A stretch of 64,000 bases of DNA, taken from the NCBI GenBank assembly GCA_002007465.1, contig LNAC01000039.1, forward strand, positions 2,926,178-2,990,177, read 5' to 3'. The first letter of the stretch is position 1. Each line of letters begins with the position of its first letter. The stretch is from Ailurus styani (taxonomy: Eukaryota > Chordata > Mammalia > Carnivora > Ailuridae). Positions 22,053-32,005 of the stretch are shown here, piece by piece. The translations under genes and the position numbers were made by a program. Below the pieces are notes generated by a model. That model did not search any database. It had not been told where the DNA came from and saw only the letters and a list, made by a program, of their open reading frames with translations.

Positions 22053-22260
22053 GGCACCCCCCCCTCCGCCTCTCTCTTCTCACCAACGCCGCCACGACCC
22101 CGCTCTGCGCTCGAGCACCCAGCACCCCGGCCCTCTGTGGCGTAGCTCGGACGCTGCCGCCGCCTCTCCTCCCCGCCCCCACGGTACTCTCACGGACACG
22201 CGCCGCCACCGCCGCTGCCGTCGCCAGCTCTCGCGAGAAGAAACAGTTCCCGCCCCGCTC
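22053..22260 (-). promoter_or_regulatory. SEC63: SEC63 5' UTR and core promoter (approximate)
   Basis: This is CpG-dense sequence immediately upstream of the ATG. The transcription start cannot be fixed from sequence. I place it near 22200-22260 from the position of the TCTCGCGAGA element and the GC boxes. Confidence 0.6.
22229..22238. promoter_or_regulatory. TCTCGCGAGA palindromic promoter element
   Basis: It is a perfect 10-base palindrome 177-186 bases upstream of the SEC63 ATG. In mammals this element marks many CpG-island housekeeping promoters and is bound in a methylation-sensitive or co-factor-dependent way by proteins such as ZBTB33 (Kaiso). Confidence 0.75.
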
Positions 22261-22479
22261 GGTTTTTCCCTCCTTCTGCCTCTCCCCGACACACTCGCTA
22301 AGGCAGACGTGGCGCGCGCAGCCGTGGAACTCTGCGAAGTCCCGCCCTTGATCCCGCCCCCAAGCCATAGCCCCTCCCCCTCGCACTTCTGTAGCTCCTC
22401 CCCAGAGCCCCGCCCCTAGCCTTAGCGTTCCGCCGCTCTCCCAGCCTTTTCTCCTCTCCCTCCTTCCCAGCGTCCCACC

Positions 22480-22945
22480 AGGGCTCTCGGGGGTTCATTT
22501 TAGGGGGTCCCACCAGAGACCCGCGAAACAGTGAGTGCGCATGGTTCACCTGGCTGCTCCTGGAGCCGCAGCTTTTCCGAGCAGAGCTGAGGCTTCCTTG
22601 CCTCTCCCTTCTCCCATCCTTACCTCACCTTGTCCGCCCTCTCACTTATTTAATTTCCCCGGTTGACAATAACATTCCTTTAGGTTCCAGATCCGTTCCT
22701 CCAGTTCCCACATTTTGAAAACAAGGATCATTCAGAATTGGGAGACGCAGTGGGTGGTAGTGGAGGGGGGGGTTGTTGTGGTTTGCAAAGTAATGTTTGC
22801 TACCAGAAGACTGCGACCTACACGGCGCCCATTTTGCAGATGCAGGTTCCCCAAGCCGTTGGAGCTGATGATCTACCCATCCCAGAGGCAATACTTTTAG
22901 ACGCCAGGTCGCCAGTGTTTTCTTCGACCCAGGCGGTAGGTTAAG
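22480..22945. other. Upstream flank of SEC63 without recognised gene
   Basis: This is the shore of the CpG island. No divergent gene was recognised. There is a G-rich tract at 22754-22775. Confidence 0.5.
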
Positions 22946-22949
22946 ACCT

Positions 22950-23125
22950 TTACTGCTTTATATCATTTAATCGTCATTTAAACTCCTTGGAATAAATCAA
23001 AGCATGCTCGCTCTCCAGATGAGGATGTTGAGGCCCAGAGAGATGCCCTAAAGTCATGCACAGTAAAGAAAGGTCTTTGGATTCAAACTCAGATCACTCC
23101 GATTCCATAAAGCCAATGCCCTTAG
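22950..23125 (-). repeat. MIR element
   Basis: CCAGATGAGGATGTTGAGGC, CCAGAGAGATGCCCTAAAGT and AACTCAGATCACTCCGATTC, ending in CCCTTAGCCACCA, follow MIR in reverse orientation. Confidence 0.8.
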
Positions 23126-23129
23126 CCAC

Positions 23130-24270
23130 CACCTCATCATGGACCTTAACACTTCCCTCAGAGCAACGGGCTCTCCTTGCAAGGGGTCGACATGCTCCGG
23201 CTTCAAAAGGGATGGCTAGGGAAGCTGTTCTTCTCAGGAGCCTCTCCCTTGGCTGTGTCTGAGATCCCAGAGGCCAGAGTCAGGTGAGCTGGGAGAGAGA
23301 GGACTGGTGCCCTAGTCTGGGAATCACCCCCACGGTCCCACTGCAGCCCTGCCTGAGGCCTATCCCAGTGTCTCCTTCGCCCCTCTATGGATCAAAAGGA
23401 AAGACCCACTCCACCTACCTCACAGAGTGGTTGTGAAGATTAAAGGGAATTACAGTGAAAATGCTTTGAAAAACGTAATAAGCCAATACCATACATTACA
23501 CTATTTTTTAAAACATGTTTTAAGACTACTATTTACTAACTTACTTTCAATATGCCTTCCGTTGTTGGAAGAGAAATCTGGTCACGTGTCTTTTATTTTG
23601 TGTCCTCAAAACTAGCATTTATCATAATCGGTAAAGCTTTTCTTCATAATGGATTATTTTCACATGTACTGTCTCTTCCCTTTCAAGTGTCCTACCTACC
23701 CATTTTGAAAGAACATTTTTTTAAAAATCCTCTTCTCTGCATCTCCCTCCTCACTTTTTTCTATGTAAAGTTTTCAAAAGCTATATTAGAGGTGAAAAAA
23801 TAAAAGAGAAGTGAGGATTGAACTATGAAATCAGCAACGGCAGTCTGATTACCCCAATGCAGATATGCACAGAACAACTTGCCTTGCTTCAGAAACAAAT
23901 TAACTATAAAATTGGCTCAACTGAAGTGGGTAGGTTCCTGAAGTTTCTTCTGTTTATGTTGAATTTGTTATTAAGTCTTCCCAGGTTTTAACAATGCTGA
24001 ACAGGTTATTTTTTATTACTCTGATTACACATTTCCTCAGCACTTGTGCAAAGATAATACATCAGTTTTATAATCTTGTGACAATATAAATTATTGATGA
24101 TAAATATTCTGACTTTTTTCCTACAGGAATAATCTTTTCACTGCAGCTTTGGGATCATGCATAAGAGGGGCTTGAACAGAACTGAACCATGAAATACTTT
24201 GAACAAATCATATTTGTTTGCTAAACTCCAGACCAATGTAAAACATGATTTTTTAAGCAGATTAAAGATT
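23130..24270. other. Intergenic stretch without recognised feature
   Basis: Largely unique-looking sequence with scattered random short frames. No gene is supported. Confidence 0.5.
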
Positions 24271-24274
24271 GTGA

Positions 24275-24420
24275 AGGGAGGTGTTGGAAAGATATCAGGG
24301 CTTGATTAGGCTCAACTCTGAAATCATGAAAACAACTTTAACAAGGGATTGAGGGCTGTGGTTTGCCCTTTAGTATTGGAAGCAGATCTGTATTTTGGCT
24401 CCTCTCTTTTCATAGGTATC
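24275..24420 (+). repeat. Copy A of a local duplicated segment
   Basis: The order GTGAAGGGAGGTGTTGGAAA, AGGGCTTGATTAGGCTCAAC, AATCATGAAAACAACTTTAA, TTTAGTATTGGAAGCAG and TATTTTGGCTCCTCTCTT is repeated at 25768-26115 with moderate divergence. Confidence 0.75.
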
Positions 24421-24444
24421 TTCTGATTTTAAGGATAGAAAAAT

Positions 24445-24640
24445 GGGGCACCTGGGTAGCTCAGTGGGTTAAAACCTCTGCCTTCAGCTCAGGTCATGAT
24501 CTCAGGGTCCTGGGATTAAGGCCCGCATCAGGATCTCTGCTCAGCAGGGAGGCTGCTTCCTCCTCTCTCTCTGCCTGCCTCTCTGCCTACTTGTGATCTC
24601 TCGCTCTCTCTCAAATAAATAAAGTCTTAAAAAAAAAAAA
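24445..24640 (+). repeat. CAN-SINE
   Basis: Mustelid-type copy. The target-site duplication is AAGGATAGAAAAAT at 24431-24444, with AGGGATAGAAAGAC at 24640-24653. Confidence 0.95.
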
Positions 24641-25246
24641 GGGATAGAAAGACATTTTATCCTAGAACTTAAGGTTACTGAACCTAAATAAACTCGGATC
24701 ATCCAAATCATTTTAATGAATTATTTAATAATAGTAAGTGAATATGGTAGAACCAGGTCTACAAACACATTTTGTTCTTAATCTAACAGCATGTTTTAAA
24801 GGGCACTTTTGTATTATCTATATGTCTTTAAATTAATATTTTAATCATCTTCATTACAATTGCTAGGCATATCATTCCTCTCAAATATAGAAATCCTGAC
24901 TATTTTTAGGTTCTTTGTAATAATTTACTTTTTCTTTTAGAATAAATCTGTCCTTCATTCCAAATCATCCCCATACTGCTGGTGTTGACTTACATTTATA
25001 CATAGCAAAATACATTTGTGTGGCCATAATCAATATTATTTAATTTTCCATTTAATGGAATTAGCCTCAAAGAGATTGGAAAGACCTGAATTAATTAGGT
25101 AGGGACAAGCAATTATTTCTAGTCTTTTCTCTTTCCCCAACCCTACAATAACCTTCACTGCCAAAACCTAACAAATCATCTTTAATGTTAAACCCCTTAT
25201 CACTTTGTTTCAGACTTAGGATTTTCCTTCATTAAGAGCTAACTCT

Positions 25247-25445
25247 CAGGTGCATAAGATGGCTCAGTCTGTTAAGTGTCTGACTCTTGTTTTCAGCTCA
25301 TAATTTCAGGCTCACGATCTCAGGGTCATGAGATCAAGCCCCACATGGAGCTTGATGCTCAGTGGGGAGTCTGCTTGAGATTCTCTCCCTCTGGCCCTCC
25401 CCCTGCACACATGCTCTCTCTCTAAAGTAAATAAAAATTTTTTAA
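25247..25445 (+). repeat. CAN-SINE, older copy
   Basis: The head is CAGGTGCATAAGATGGCTCAG, the body TCTGACTCTTGTTTTCAGCT and the A-rich end AATAAAAATTTTTTAAAAG. The target-site duplication is AAGAGCTAACTCT (25234-25246) with AAGAGTTAATTCT (25446-25458). Confidence 0.93.
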
Positions 25446-25767
25446 AAGAGTTAATTCTCTTCTAAGACAAATTAACCAATTCTTTTTTATTTGTCCCTAA
25501 CAGAGATGAAGAGTTACACCCATAGTAATGACAAATCATTAAACATTACATTAAACTTGGTAATCAACAAAGTAAAATTTGTACAAGACTTATGATTTAC
25601 AAAAAGCTTCCACAACATTATTACAGTTAAAATTTCAGATCGTGACCTACATGTTGGAACTTTGACTAGATGAAATGTATCAAACCATTTTAATCCTTTC
25701 ATTCCTACTCCTGTAAGGCCCTCAGAATGCAATGAAACCCCAGTCTTATACTTGGAGAGGATATGAA

Positions 25768-26115
25768 GGGAAGTGTGGGTTGGAAAGATGTTAGTGCTTG
25801 ATAATGCTCAACTCCAGAACCATGAAAACAATTTTTTAAAAATATTTTATTTATATGATTCGAGGGAGAGAAAGCATGAGTGAGAGAGAGCATGCGCAGT
25901 GGGGAGGGGCAGAGGGAGAAGCAGACTCCCCACGGAGCAGGGAGCCGGATGTGGGGCTTGATCCCAGGACCCCAGGACCATGACCTGAGCTGAAAGCAGA
26001 TGCTTAACCCACTGAGCCACCCAGGCACCCCATGAAAACAATTTTAAAAGAGAAATCGAAGACAGTGGCTTTTCTTAAGTATTGGGAATAGGTCACTATT
26101 TTGGTTTCTCTCTTC
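25768..26115 (+). repeat. Copy B of the local duplicated segment (split by SINE)
   Basis: GGGAAGTGTGGGTTGGAAAG, GTGCTTGATAATGCTCAACT and ACCATGAAAACAATTTT precede a SINE; AAGTATTGGGAATAGGTCAC and TATTTTGGTTTCTCTCTTCA follow. It corresponds to 24275-24420. Confidence 0.75.
25836..26029 (-). repeat. CAN-SINE
   Basis: Reverse-orientation copy (TTTTTAAAAATATTTTATTT to GAGCCACCCAGGCACC). Exact target-site duplication CCATGAAAACAATTTT is at 25820-25835 and 26030-26045. Confidence 0.95.
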
Positions 26116-26214
26116 ATGAGTATGTTGGCCTTGTCAACATTATTTTATATTCTATCCCTNTTCTCTCTTCATGAGTATGTTGGCCTTGTCAACATTATTT
26201 CATATTCTATCCCT
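26106..26214. repeat. 54-base tandem duplication around a single N
   Basis: 26106-26159 and 26161-26214 are identical except one T/C change, with an N at 26160 between them. This is probably an assembly join that failed to collapse an overlap. Confidence 0.9.
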
Positions 26215-26220
26215 ACTTTT

Positions 26221-26416
26221 ATTTTTTTTAAGATTTTATTTATTTATTTGACAGAGAGAGAGAGATCACAAGTAGGCAGAGAGGCAGGCAGAGAGAGAGG
26301 GAGAAACAGGCTCCCTGCCAAGCAGAGAGCCCGATGCAGGACTTGATCCTAGGACCCTGAGATCATGACCTGAGCAGAAGGCAGAGGCTCAACCCACTGA
26401 GCCACCCAGGTGCCCT
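26221..26416 (-). repeat. CAN-SINE
   Basis: Reverse-orientation copy. The target-site duplication CTATCCCTACTTTT is at 26207-26220 and 26417-26430. The first copy belongs to the right half of the 54-base duplication. Confidence 0.95.
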
Positions 26417-26754
26417 CTATCCCTACTTTTGTGATTACAAAACTGAGAATATATTTTACTAAAACCAATTGTCAGTGATGTCTCCAGAAACTCAGGTCAT
26501 TCTTTTATGAATTAATTGTCAACATATCCAAATTGCTTGATTAAAAAATATAATGATTTAACATTGCCCAGTAAGCCATAAAACAGTAAGCTCTTGATGA
26601 GATTTCCCATGCAGATGGAAATACAACTTGGAAGAATGGCCATAAATAAACAGAAGAGTTCACTATGGGCAAATTTCAAATGTATGTATTTGAGTAAGAA
26701 GGAAAAAAATTCTCATTAGAGTTTAGAACCTCAGTAAAAACATAAATCATCTTG

Positions 26755-26960
26755 GGCGCCTGGGTGGCTCAGTGGGTTAAAGCCGCTGCCTTCGGCTCAG
26801 GTCATGATCCCAGGGTCCTGGGATCGAGGCCCACATCGGGCTCTCTGCTCAGCAGGGAGCCTGCTTCCTCCTCTCTCCTCTCTCTGCCTGCCTCTCTGCC
26901 TACTTGTAATCTCTCTCTCTCTGTCAAATGAATAAATAAAAAATCTTTAAAAAAAAAAAC
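26755..26960 (+). repeat. CAN-SINE
   Basis: It is close to what looks like the mustelid consensus. The target-site duplication AAACATAAATCATCTTG ends at 26754 and 26977, so this is a young copy. Confidence 0.96.
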
Positions 26961-27019
26961 AAACATAAATCATCTTGTTGAAAAGCAAATATTTGTGGGT
27001 CCTGAAGCATATAAAATGG

Positions 27020-27285
27020 GGAGACCCTAATTAGGAAAAAGAATATAAAATTATGTACAAAAGTTAATATTTACTGTGGACATTGGACAATAATGATGTG
27101 TTGATGTAGGTTCATCAGTTGTGACAAAGGTACCACTCTATGGGGGGACGTTGATAATGGGAGAGCCTATGCATGAGTGGGGGGCAGAAATTATATGAGA
27201 AATCTCTGTACCTTCCATTCCATTCTGCTGTGAACCTAAATCTGATCTAAAAGAAAATAATAAAGTCTACTAAAAATACTTAATA
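27020..27285 (+). repeat. L1 3' UTR fragment
   Basis: TGTTGATGTAGGTTCATCAG, GTACCACTCTATGGGGGGAC, TTGATAATGGGAGAGCCTAT and CTGTGAACCTAAATCTGATC, then AATAATAAAGTCTA, is the 3' end of a mid-age mammalian L1. Confidence 0.75.
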
Positions 27286-27825
27286 TTATAATAATTATAA
27301 TTGCTATAGGTTTGTACACTACAAAGGAAGAATTCTGATAAATTCTGATAATTCTGATTATTTGCATGATTTCCATCAGGATTTTCTAAAACTATATGGT
27401 ACATTTATAATTGCATATATTGCATATTGAATATATTCCTACTAAGAGAGATTTTCCTTTTTGCTAAGCCTTAATGAGAACCAGATCCTCTGCCTACAAT
27501 TTTAACACCTACTGAGTGGCAGAATTTTCCACAAAGTAGTTTCTGGCTCTGTATATTTCAAACTATGTTTCTCCACTACTACCTATGTACTTCAGGTGCC
27601 AGGCCTCCTGGGATATATTGATATTTCGAATCAAGATGTATCACTCTTTTGTGTTACAATAGGGCATGACTTTGCCCAGAGGGTGAGGTAAAAGGAATAT
27701 TCCTGAAGGTGGTAAAAACTATACACAGAAGTAACTATACACTGTGCAAAGATATCTCCCTAACTCCAAAATGAATGTACCCTCTAACCTCCAAATATGC
27801 AGATTATTATAAAGAAGAAGTTCAG

Positions 27826-28010
27826 GAGGCGCCTGGGTGGTTCAGTTGGTTAAGCATCTGCCTTCGGCTCAGGTCGTGATCTCAGGGTCCTGGGATCGAG
27901 TCCCTACTGAGTGGGGAGTCTGCTTCTGCCCCTCCTCCCTGCTCATGCTCACTTTCTCTCTTTCTCTTTCTCTCTCTCTCTCTCTTGAATAAATAAATGA
28001 AACCTTAAAA
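27826..28010 (+). repeat. CAN-SINE with AAG-expanded tail
   Basis: The head GGCGCCTGGGTGGTTCAG is complete. The A-rich tail has become a long AAG repeat (28011-28117). The target-site duplication AGAAGAAGTTCAG matches AGAAGAAATTCAG (28110-28122), partly merged with the repeat. Confidence 0.93.
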
Positions 28011-28117
28011 AAGAAGAAGAAGAAGAAGAAGAAGAAGAAGAAGAAGAAGAAGAAGAAGAAGAAGAAGAAGAAGAAGAAAAGAAGAAGAAGAAGAAGAAGA
28101 AGAAGAAGAAGAAGAAA
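28011..28117. repeat. AAG (GAA) microsatellite, about 35 units
   Basis: It is a nearly pure AAG run with one interruption near 28077-28081, derived from the SINE tail. The complementary frame of poly-Leu and poly-Phe is not a gene. Confidence 0.97.
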
Positions 28118-28759
28118 TTCAGTCATTCAATGTTTAACATCCATGGAGCTCACACACTGTTAGCCAATGTGGGGAATATATGTGTGGGGAATTTAAGACA
28201 GAGTCTCTGACCTCAGGAAATTAACCTACAATTTAATGAAGAGGCGGTACTATCTCAATAAGTAGCAAAAACTCAAGTAAGGAATTGACAAATGCTACAA
28301 GAAGTATACTGATAAAAACATTTGCCAAGTTCATAGGAAAGTGGCCTGTCTCTTGTCAGAGAACATCAGAGGGCTTCAAGGAAGAGATGGCAATTGAGCT
28401 AGGCTTCAAAACTTAAATAGAAATTGAATTTAAAAATCCAGAAAGAGCTCAAAGGACGTTTGGAGAATAGCATAAAGTCCAGTCTGTCTGTAAATGGGAC
28501 TAACAGAGTTGAAAAAATACTTTTAAGTCCAGCTTCCAGGTTACAAGCTACATATTAGCAATTTTGCTTTTAAAATGAACTTTGTTAAAGGAGTGGATGA
28601 GTGGGAGACATTGCAATCCCCTTGGGATACCTTACAGAAAGAAAAAAAAAAGGAATGGTTTGAACTAGCATGGTTTAAGGACAGTCCTGCAGGAAACAAG
28701 AGGGTGAACTAGGTCACCATTTCTATTATTTTCTTCTTTCTTCTCTACCCAGAATATAG

Positions 28760-28960
28760 TTTCCACTCTTTGATATCAATCAGATCTTCTTAAGATCGAA
28801 TACAAAAGTTATGTCCCCAAAAAGGCTTCTTTGACATACCTTACCTCACTTGGCTGGCTCTTCTGTTTCACATCCTGTTCCCCTCTCTCCTTCCCATCTT
28901 GCTGCCCACCTCTCTTAGGCCTCACGTCTGTTCTCTACACAGAAGTCAGGGATCCTTTTT
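28760..28960 (+). repeat. L2 fragment
   Basis: AAAAAGGCTTCTTTGACATA, CACATCCTGTTCCCCTCTC and CTTCCCATCTTGCTGCCCA follow L2. An old L1 separates it from the next L2 piece. Confidence 0.5.
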
Positions 28961-29215
28961 TTTTTTTTCCTCCTTTCAACTTTCGATTTTGAAATAATTA
29001 TAGAGTCACAAAAAAGTTGCAAAAATAGTAGAGAGCAGTCCATGTACCTTTCACTCAGCCTCCTCCAATTGCAACATCTTATATAACTAAAGAACAGTAT
29101 CAGAATCAGAAAATTGGCATTGGTACCATCTACAGATCATATTCAGATTTCCCCCACTTTATATACTCACACATCTGGGTGTGTGTATGTTTAAGTTCCT
29201 TCAAAATCCTGTAAG
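28960..29215 (-). repeat. Old L1 fragment, reversed
   Basis: GAAATAATTATAGAGTCACA, AAAGTTGCAAAAATAGTAG and CAATTGCAACATCTTATATAA are typical of an old L1 3' region read backward. Confidence 0.65.
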
Positions 29216-29219
29216 ATCA

Positions 29220-29532
29220 TTTAAAATCCTCCTTTCTTCAAAATCCTCTACAGTCTTCCTATCTCACTAGAATGAAAGCCGAGAGTCTGGGTCTGCAAGG
29301 TCCTAAGTCATCCACCCTATGCCCCACCTCTCCCAGTCCATGACCACCACTGCCTCCTCATTAACTTATTCCTTCCTATTGTCCACAGGGCCTTTGCACA
29401 TAGTGAGTTTTTCTGTCTGGAATATTCTTCGCTCAGCTATCCCAGTGGTCCCTTTGAAGCCCTCATCATTCAGGTCTCTGATCAAATATTACTTCTTCAG
29501 AGAAGCCTTACCTGATCTCCTTATAAAATAGC
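29220..29532 (+). repeat. L2 fragment
   Basis: ATGACCACCACTGCCTCCTC, CACAGGGCCTTTGCACATAG, TGTCTGGAATATTCTTCGCT, AGGTCTCTGATCAAATATTA and TTCAGAGAAGCCTTACCTGA are the canonical L2 order. The 70-residue open frame here is L2-derived, not a gene. Confidence 0.85.
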
Positions 29533-29536
29533 CTCT

Positions 29537-29667
29537 GAGGTGCCTGGGTGGCTCAGCTGGTTGGGTGACTGACCCTTGATTTCAGCTCTGGTCTTGATGT
29601 CAGGGTCATGAATTCAAGCCCTGATTTGGGCTCCACACTGGGTGTGGAGCCTACTTAATAAAAAAAT
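29537..29667 (+). repeat. CAN-SINE, short older type
   Basis: The head GGTGCCTGGGTGGCTCAG is followed by the ATGAATTCAAGCCCTGATTT core and a short A-rich tail, without the CT-rich block. It is inserted into L2. The duplication is weak (AAAATAGCCTCT, AAAATAACATTCT). Confidence 0.85.
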
Positions 29668-29809
29668 AAAATAACATTCTCCTTCATTTTCTATCTCTTT
29701 ATTTGCTTTTATTTTTCTTCAGGGCATTTCTCACCAAGTAATATATCTATATTGATTTGTTTATTTATTAAATATCTTCCCCCACTACTCAATAAAATTA
29801 TTTTTATTT

Positions 29810-29921
29810 TTATTTTAGATGTTATTTTTTTAAGTAATCTCTACACCCAGAGTGGGGTGCAAACCCACAGCTGTGAGATCAAGAGTCATATGCTTTACTG
29901 ACTGAGTCAACCAGGTGCCCC
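29810..29921 (-). repeat. CAN-SINE, short older type
   Basis: It reads backward: TTTTTTTAAGTAATCTCTAC, CAAACCCACAGCTGTGAGAT, CAACCAGGTGCCCC. The target-site duplication TAAAATTATTTTTATTT (29793-29809) has TAAAATTGTTTTTATTT at 29922-29938. Confidence 0.9.
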
Positions 29922-30068
29922 TAAAATTGTTTTTATTTGTTATATTCTATATGTTCTATCTCTTACCTGCTATGTAAATTCATGTTAATCGTTACAATCT
30001 CAGAAACTATTTTCTGCTTAAACTTGAGTAAAAGCCTGATTAAAATCTTACATTTAAAACAAGCTTCA

Positions 30069-30269
30069 GGAGCACCTGGGTGGCTCAGTGGGTTAAGCCT
30101 CTGCCTTTGGCTCAGGTCATGATCTCGGGGTCTTGGGATCCAGTCCCACATGGGTCTCTCTGCTCAGCAGGGAGCCTGCTTCCCCCTGTCTCTCTGCCTG
30201 CCTACTTATGACCTCTCTCTCTCTCTCTGTCAAATAAACAAATAAATAAAATATTTTTAAAAAATAAAT
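30069..30269 (+). repeat. CAN-SINE, stack member 1
   Basis: Head GGAGCACCTGGGTGGCTCAG with a TCTGCCTGCCTACTTATGAC segment, so mustelid-type and probably the youngest of the three. Confidence 0.95.
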
Positions 30270-30282
30270 AAAACAAGCTTCA

Positions 30283-30489
30283 GGGGTGCCTGGGTGGCTT
30301 AGTTGGTTAAACATCTGCCTTCGACTCAGACCTTGGGGTCCTGAGATCAAGCCCAGCATTGGGCTCCCTGCTTAACTGGAACCTGCTTCTCCCTCTCCCT
30401 CTGCCACTCCCCCTGCTTGTGATCTCTCTCTCTCTCTCTCTTTCTCTCTCTGTCAAAAAAATAAATAAAATCTAAAAAATAATAATAAT
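30283..30489 (+). repeat. CAN-SINE, stack member 2
   Basis: Head GGGGTGCCTGGGTGGCTTAG with a TCTGCCACTCCCCCTGCTTG segment, a different subfamily from member 1. Confidence 0.95.
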
Positions 30490-30502
30490 AAAACAAGCTT
30501 CA

Positions 30503-30687
30503 CTGGGACACCTGGGTGGCTCAGTTGATTAAGTGTCTGCCTTCAGCTCAGGTCATGACCCAGGGTCCTGGGATCAAGCCCCATATCAGGCTCCCTGCTC
30601 AGTGGTGGGTCCTGCTTCTCCCTCTCCCTCTGCTGCTGCCCCTCCTTGTATGACAAATAAATAAATAAAATATTTTTAAAAATAAAT
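30503..30687 (+). repeat. CAN-SINE, stack member 3
   Basis: Head GGGACACCTGGGTGGCTCAG. The CT-rich block is shortened (CCCCTCCTTGTATGACAAAT). Confidence 0.95.
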
Positions 30688-30704
30688 AAAACAAGCTTCA
30701 CTGA

Positions 30705-31540
30705 CTCTTTTTTCCCTTGTCTTCCTTTCTCGTTTCTCCCTTTACATGGTTCACACTGTGGAACAGCAGAACATGTAGGTAGTTAAGAAGTAGTGGGTGT
30801 TGTGGGATTTTTGCATTTGTACAGAGTGGAGGCTTGAGTCATATAGTTATTCCTAATGGGTGGGTCTGGATCACAGCCATGCCGTAGTTGCAGGGGAGAC
30901 TACGAAAGTTAGTATTTGGTGAGAGGAGAAAGTGAGTATCTTCTATGGTGAGATGGAGATTCTGTCTTTCAAGATGGAAGATTCCCAACCTTTGGAAGGG
31001 GTACAGAAACTGGGCAGTTAAATGGTGAGATCCTCTAGTCATTACTTCCTGGGCTGCAGTTGGCATCTGGCTGAGACCCTTAACTGAAGTAAGAAGATAT
31101 TGGAAGTTTGACCTGCCTGAGTTGCTAAGGTTGGCAACATTTGCCTGGCAGCCTAAGACCAGGGCAAGCAGCTAGATTGGGAGTCTGGTTTGTTGCTGGG
31201 CTATGGAGGGGTGAGTGGTTATGGTCACTCTGGGGTCCCCAGCTCTCATGATCTCACTCAGATTAGCACAGACTCAGAGTAGCCACCCTTGAGCTGAATG
31301 ACGATGAGCCAGGATGTTTCCACATCAGTGGGCATTTCCAGTCCACCAAAAGCTCAATCCATGGGTCATCCTCGCCAACTACTAACTACTCAGATAGAAG
31401 GAGGGAAACTTTGACCTATAGGCTGCCGAGATGCAACCCTCATTTTAAATTCTGATTCACTGGGCAAGTTGGCAAGAGACCCTAAGTGTTGAATAAATGA
31501 ATAAACTTGCCCTACAGGTTAAGCTGTTGCCTTGTTTTGA
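30705..31540. other. Intergenic stretch without recognised feature
   Basis: No gene or confident repeat. The 75-residue frame at 30839-31066 has no recognisable features. Confidence 0.45.
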
Positions 31541-32005
31541 TAGGTAATGAGACACAGACTAGACGCCTATGACAGTAGAACTCTAACGCATAACCTTTAC
31601 AGCAACCAATCCAGGAAATCAAAACACAATCTCTTCAGCAATCAGCCCAGGACATCAGGACTAGGGCAAAAACTGCCAGCTTCCCAGTTTTGTTTTGTTT
31701 TGTTTTGTTTTGTTTTGTTTTTGCCCCCATTTTCAAATTGGGATCAACCCGCCAAATACGCTGCCTAAGCCAATCACACAGGATGACCCGCTCTGAGTTA
31801 GCCTGTCTCCATCTTCTCCATGCCCACAACCTCTAATCAGAGCATAAGTGAAGCCCTCCCTTCTTTGCACTATAAAGCTTCCCTATTGCCCGCCTGGCTT
31901 TAAGCCTCTGCTAAACCCAAGTGGTGGTGGCAGAATCCCTTGCCACGGCAAGCTCTGAATAAATAGCCTCTCTTCTCATTTAGATGATCTTCATTCATTT
32001 CCACA
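31540..32005 (+). repeat. Probable endogenous-retrovirus LTR (solo)
   Basis: Promoter-like signals appear in LTR order: CCAATCACAC (31769-31778), ACTATAAAGC as a TATA-type box (31869-31878), and GCTCTGAATAAATAGCC as polyadenylation region (31951-31967). No retroviral coding region flanks it. Boundaries and family are uncertain. A GTTTT microsatellite (31687-31722) lies inside. Confidence 0.45.
31687..31722. repeat. GTTTT microsatellite
   Basis: About seven units of TTTTG within the LTR-like region. Confidence 0.95.

Larger units (their letters stand above)
21590..22480. promoter_or_regulatory. SEC63: CpG island over the SEC63 promoter and first exon
   Basis: It is very GC- and CpG-rich on both sides of exon 1 (for example CGGGCCCCGCCAGCGGCGGA and CGCCGCCACCGCCGCTGCCG), in contrast with the AT-rich surroundings. 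GC boxes occur at 22171-22180, 22248-22257, 22341-22362 and 22408-22417. There is no obvious TATA box, consistent with a broad housekeeping promoter. Confidence 0.9.
30056..30700 (+). repeat. Stack of three CAN-SINEs in one target site
   Basis: The 13-mer AAAACAAGCTTCA occurs four times (30056-30068, 30270-30282, 30490-30502, 30688-30700), and a CAN-SINE in the same orientation lies between each pair. Copies 1 and 2 of the 13-mer are followed by GG, copies 3 and 4 by CTG. Confidence 0.96.

Noticed and set aside
27869..28126. Minus-strand frame with poly-Leu and poly-Phe
   Set aside because: Translation of a CAN-SINE and its AAG microsatellite.
30056..30700. CRISPR-like array (regular 13-mer repeats with spacers of similar length)
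   Set aside because: The spacers are CAN-SINEs and the repeats are target-site duplications in a mammalian genome.
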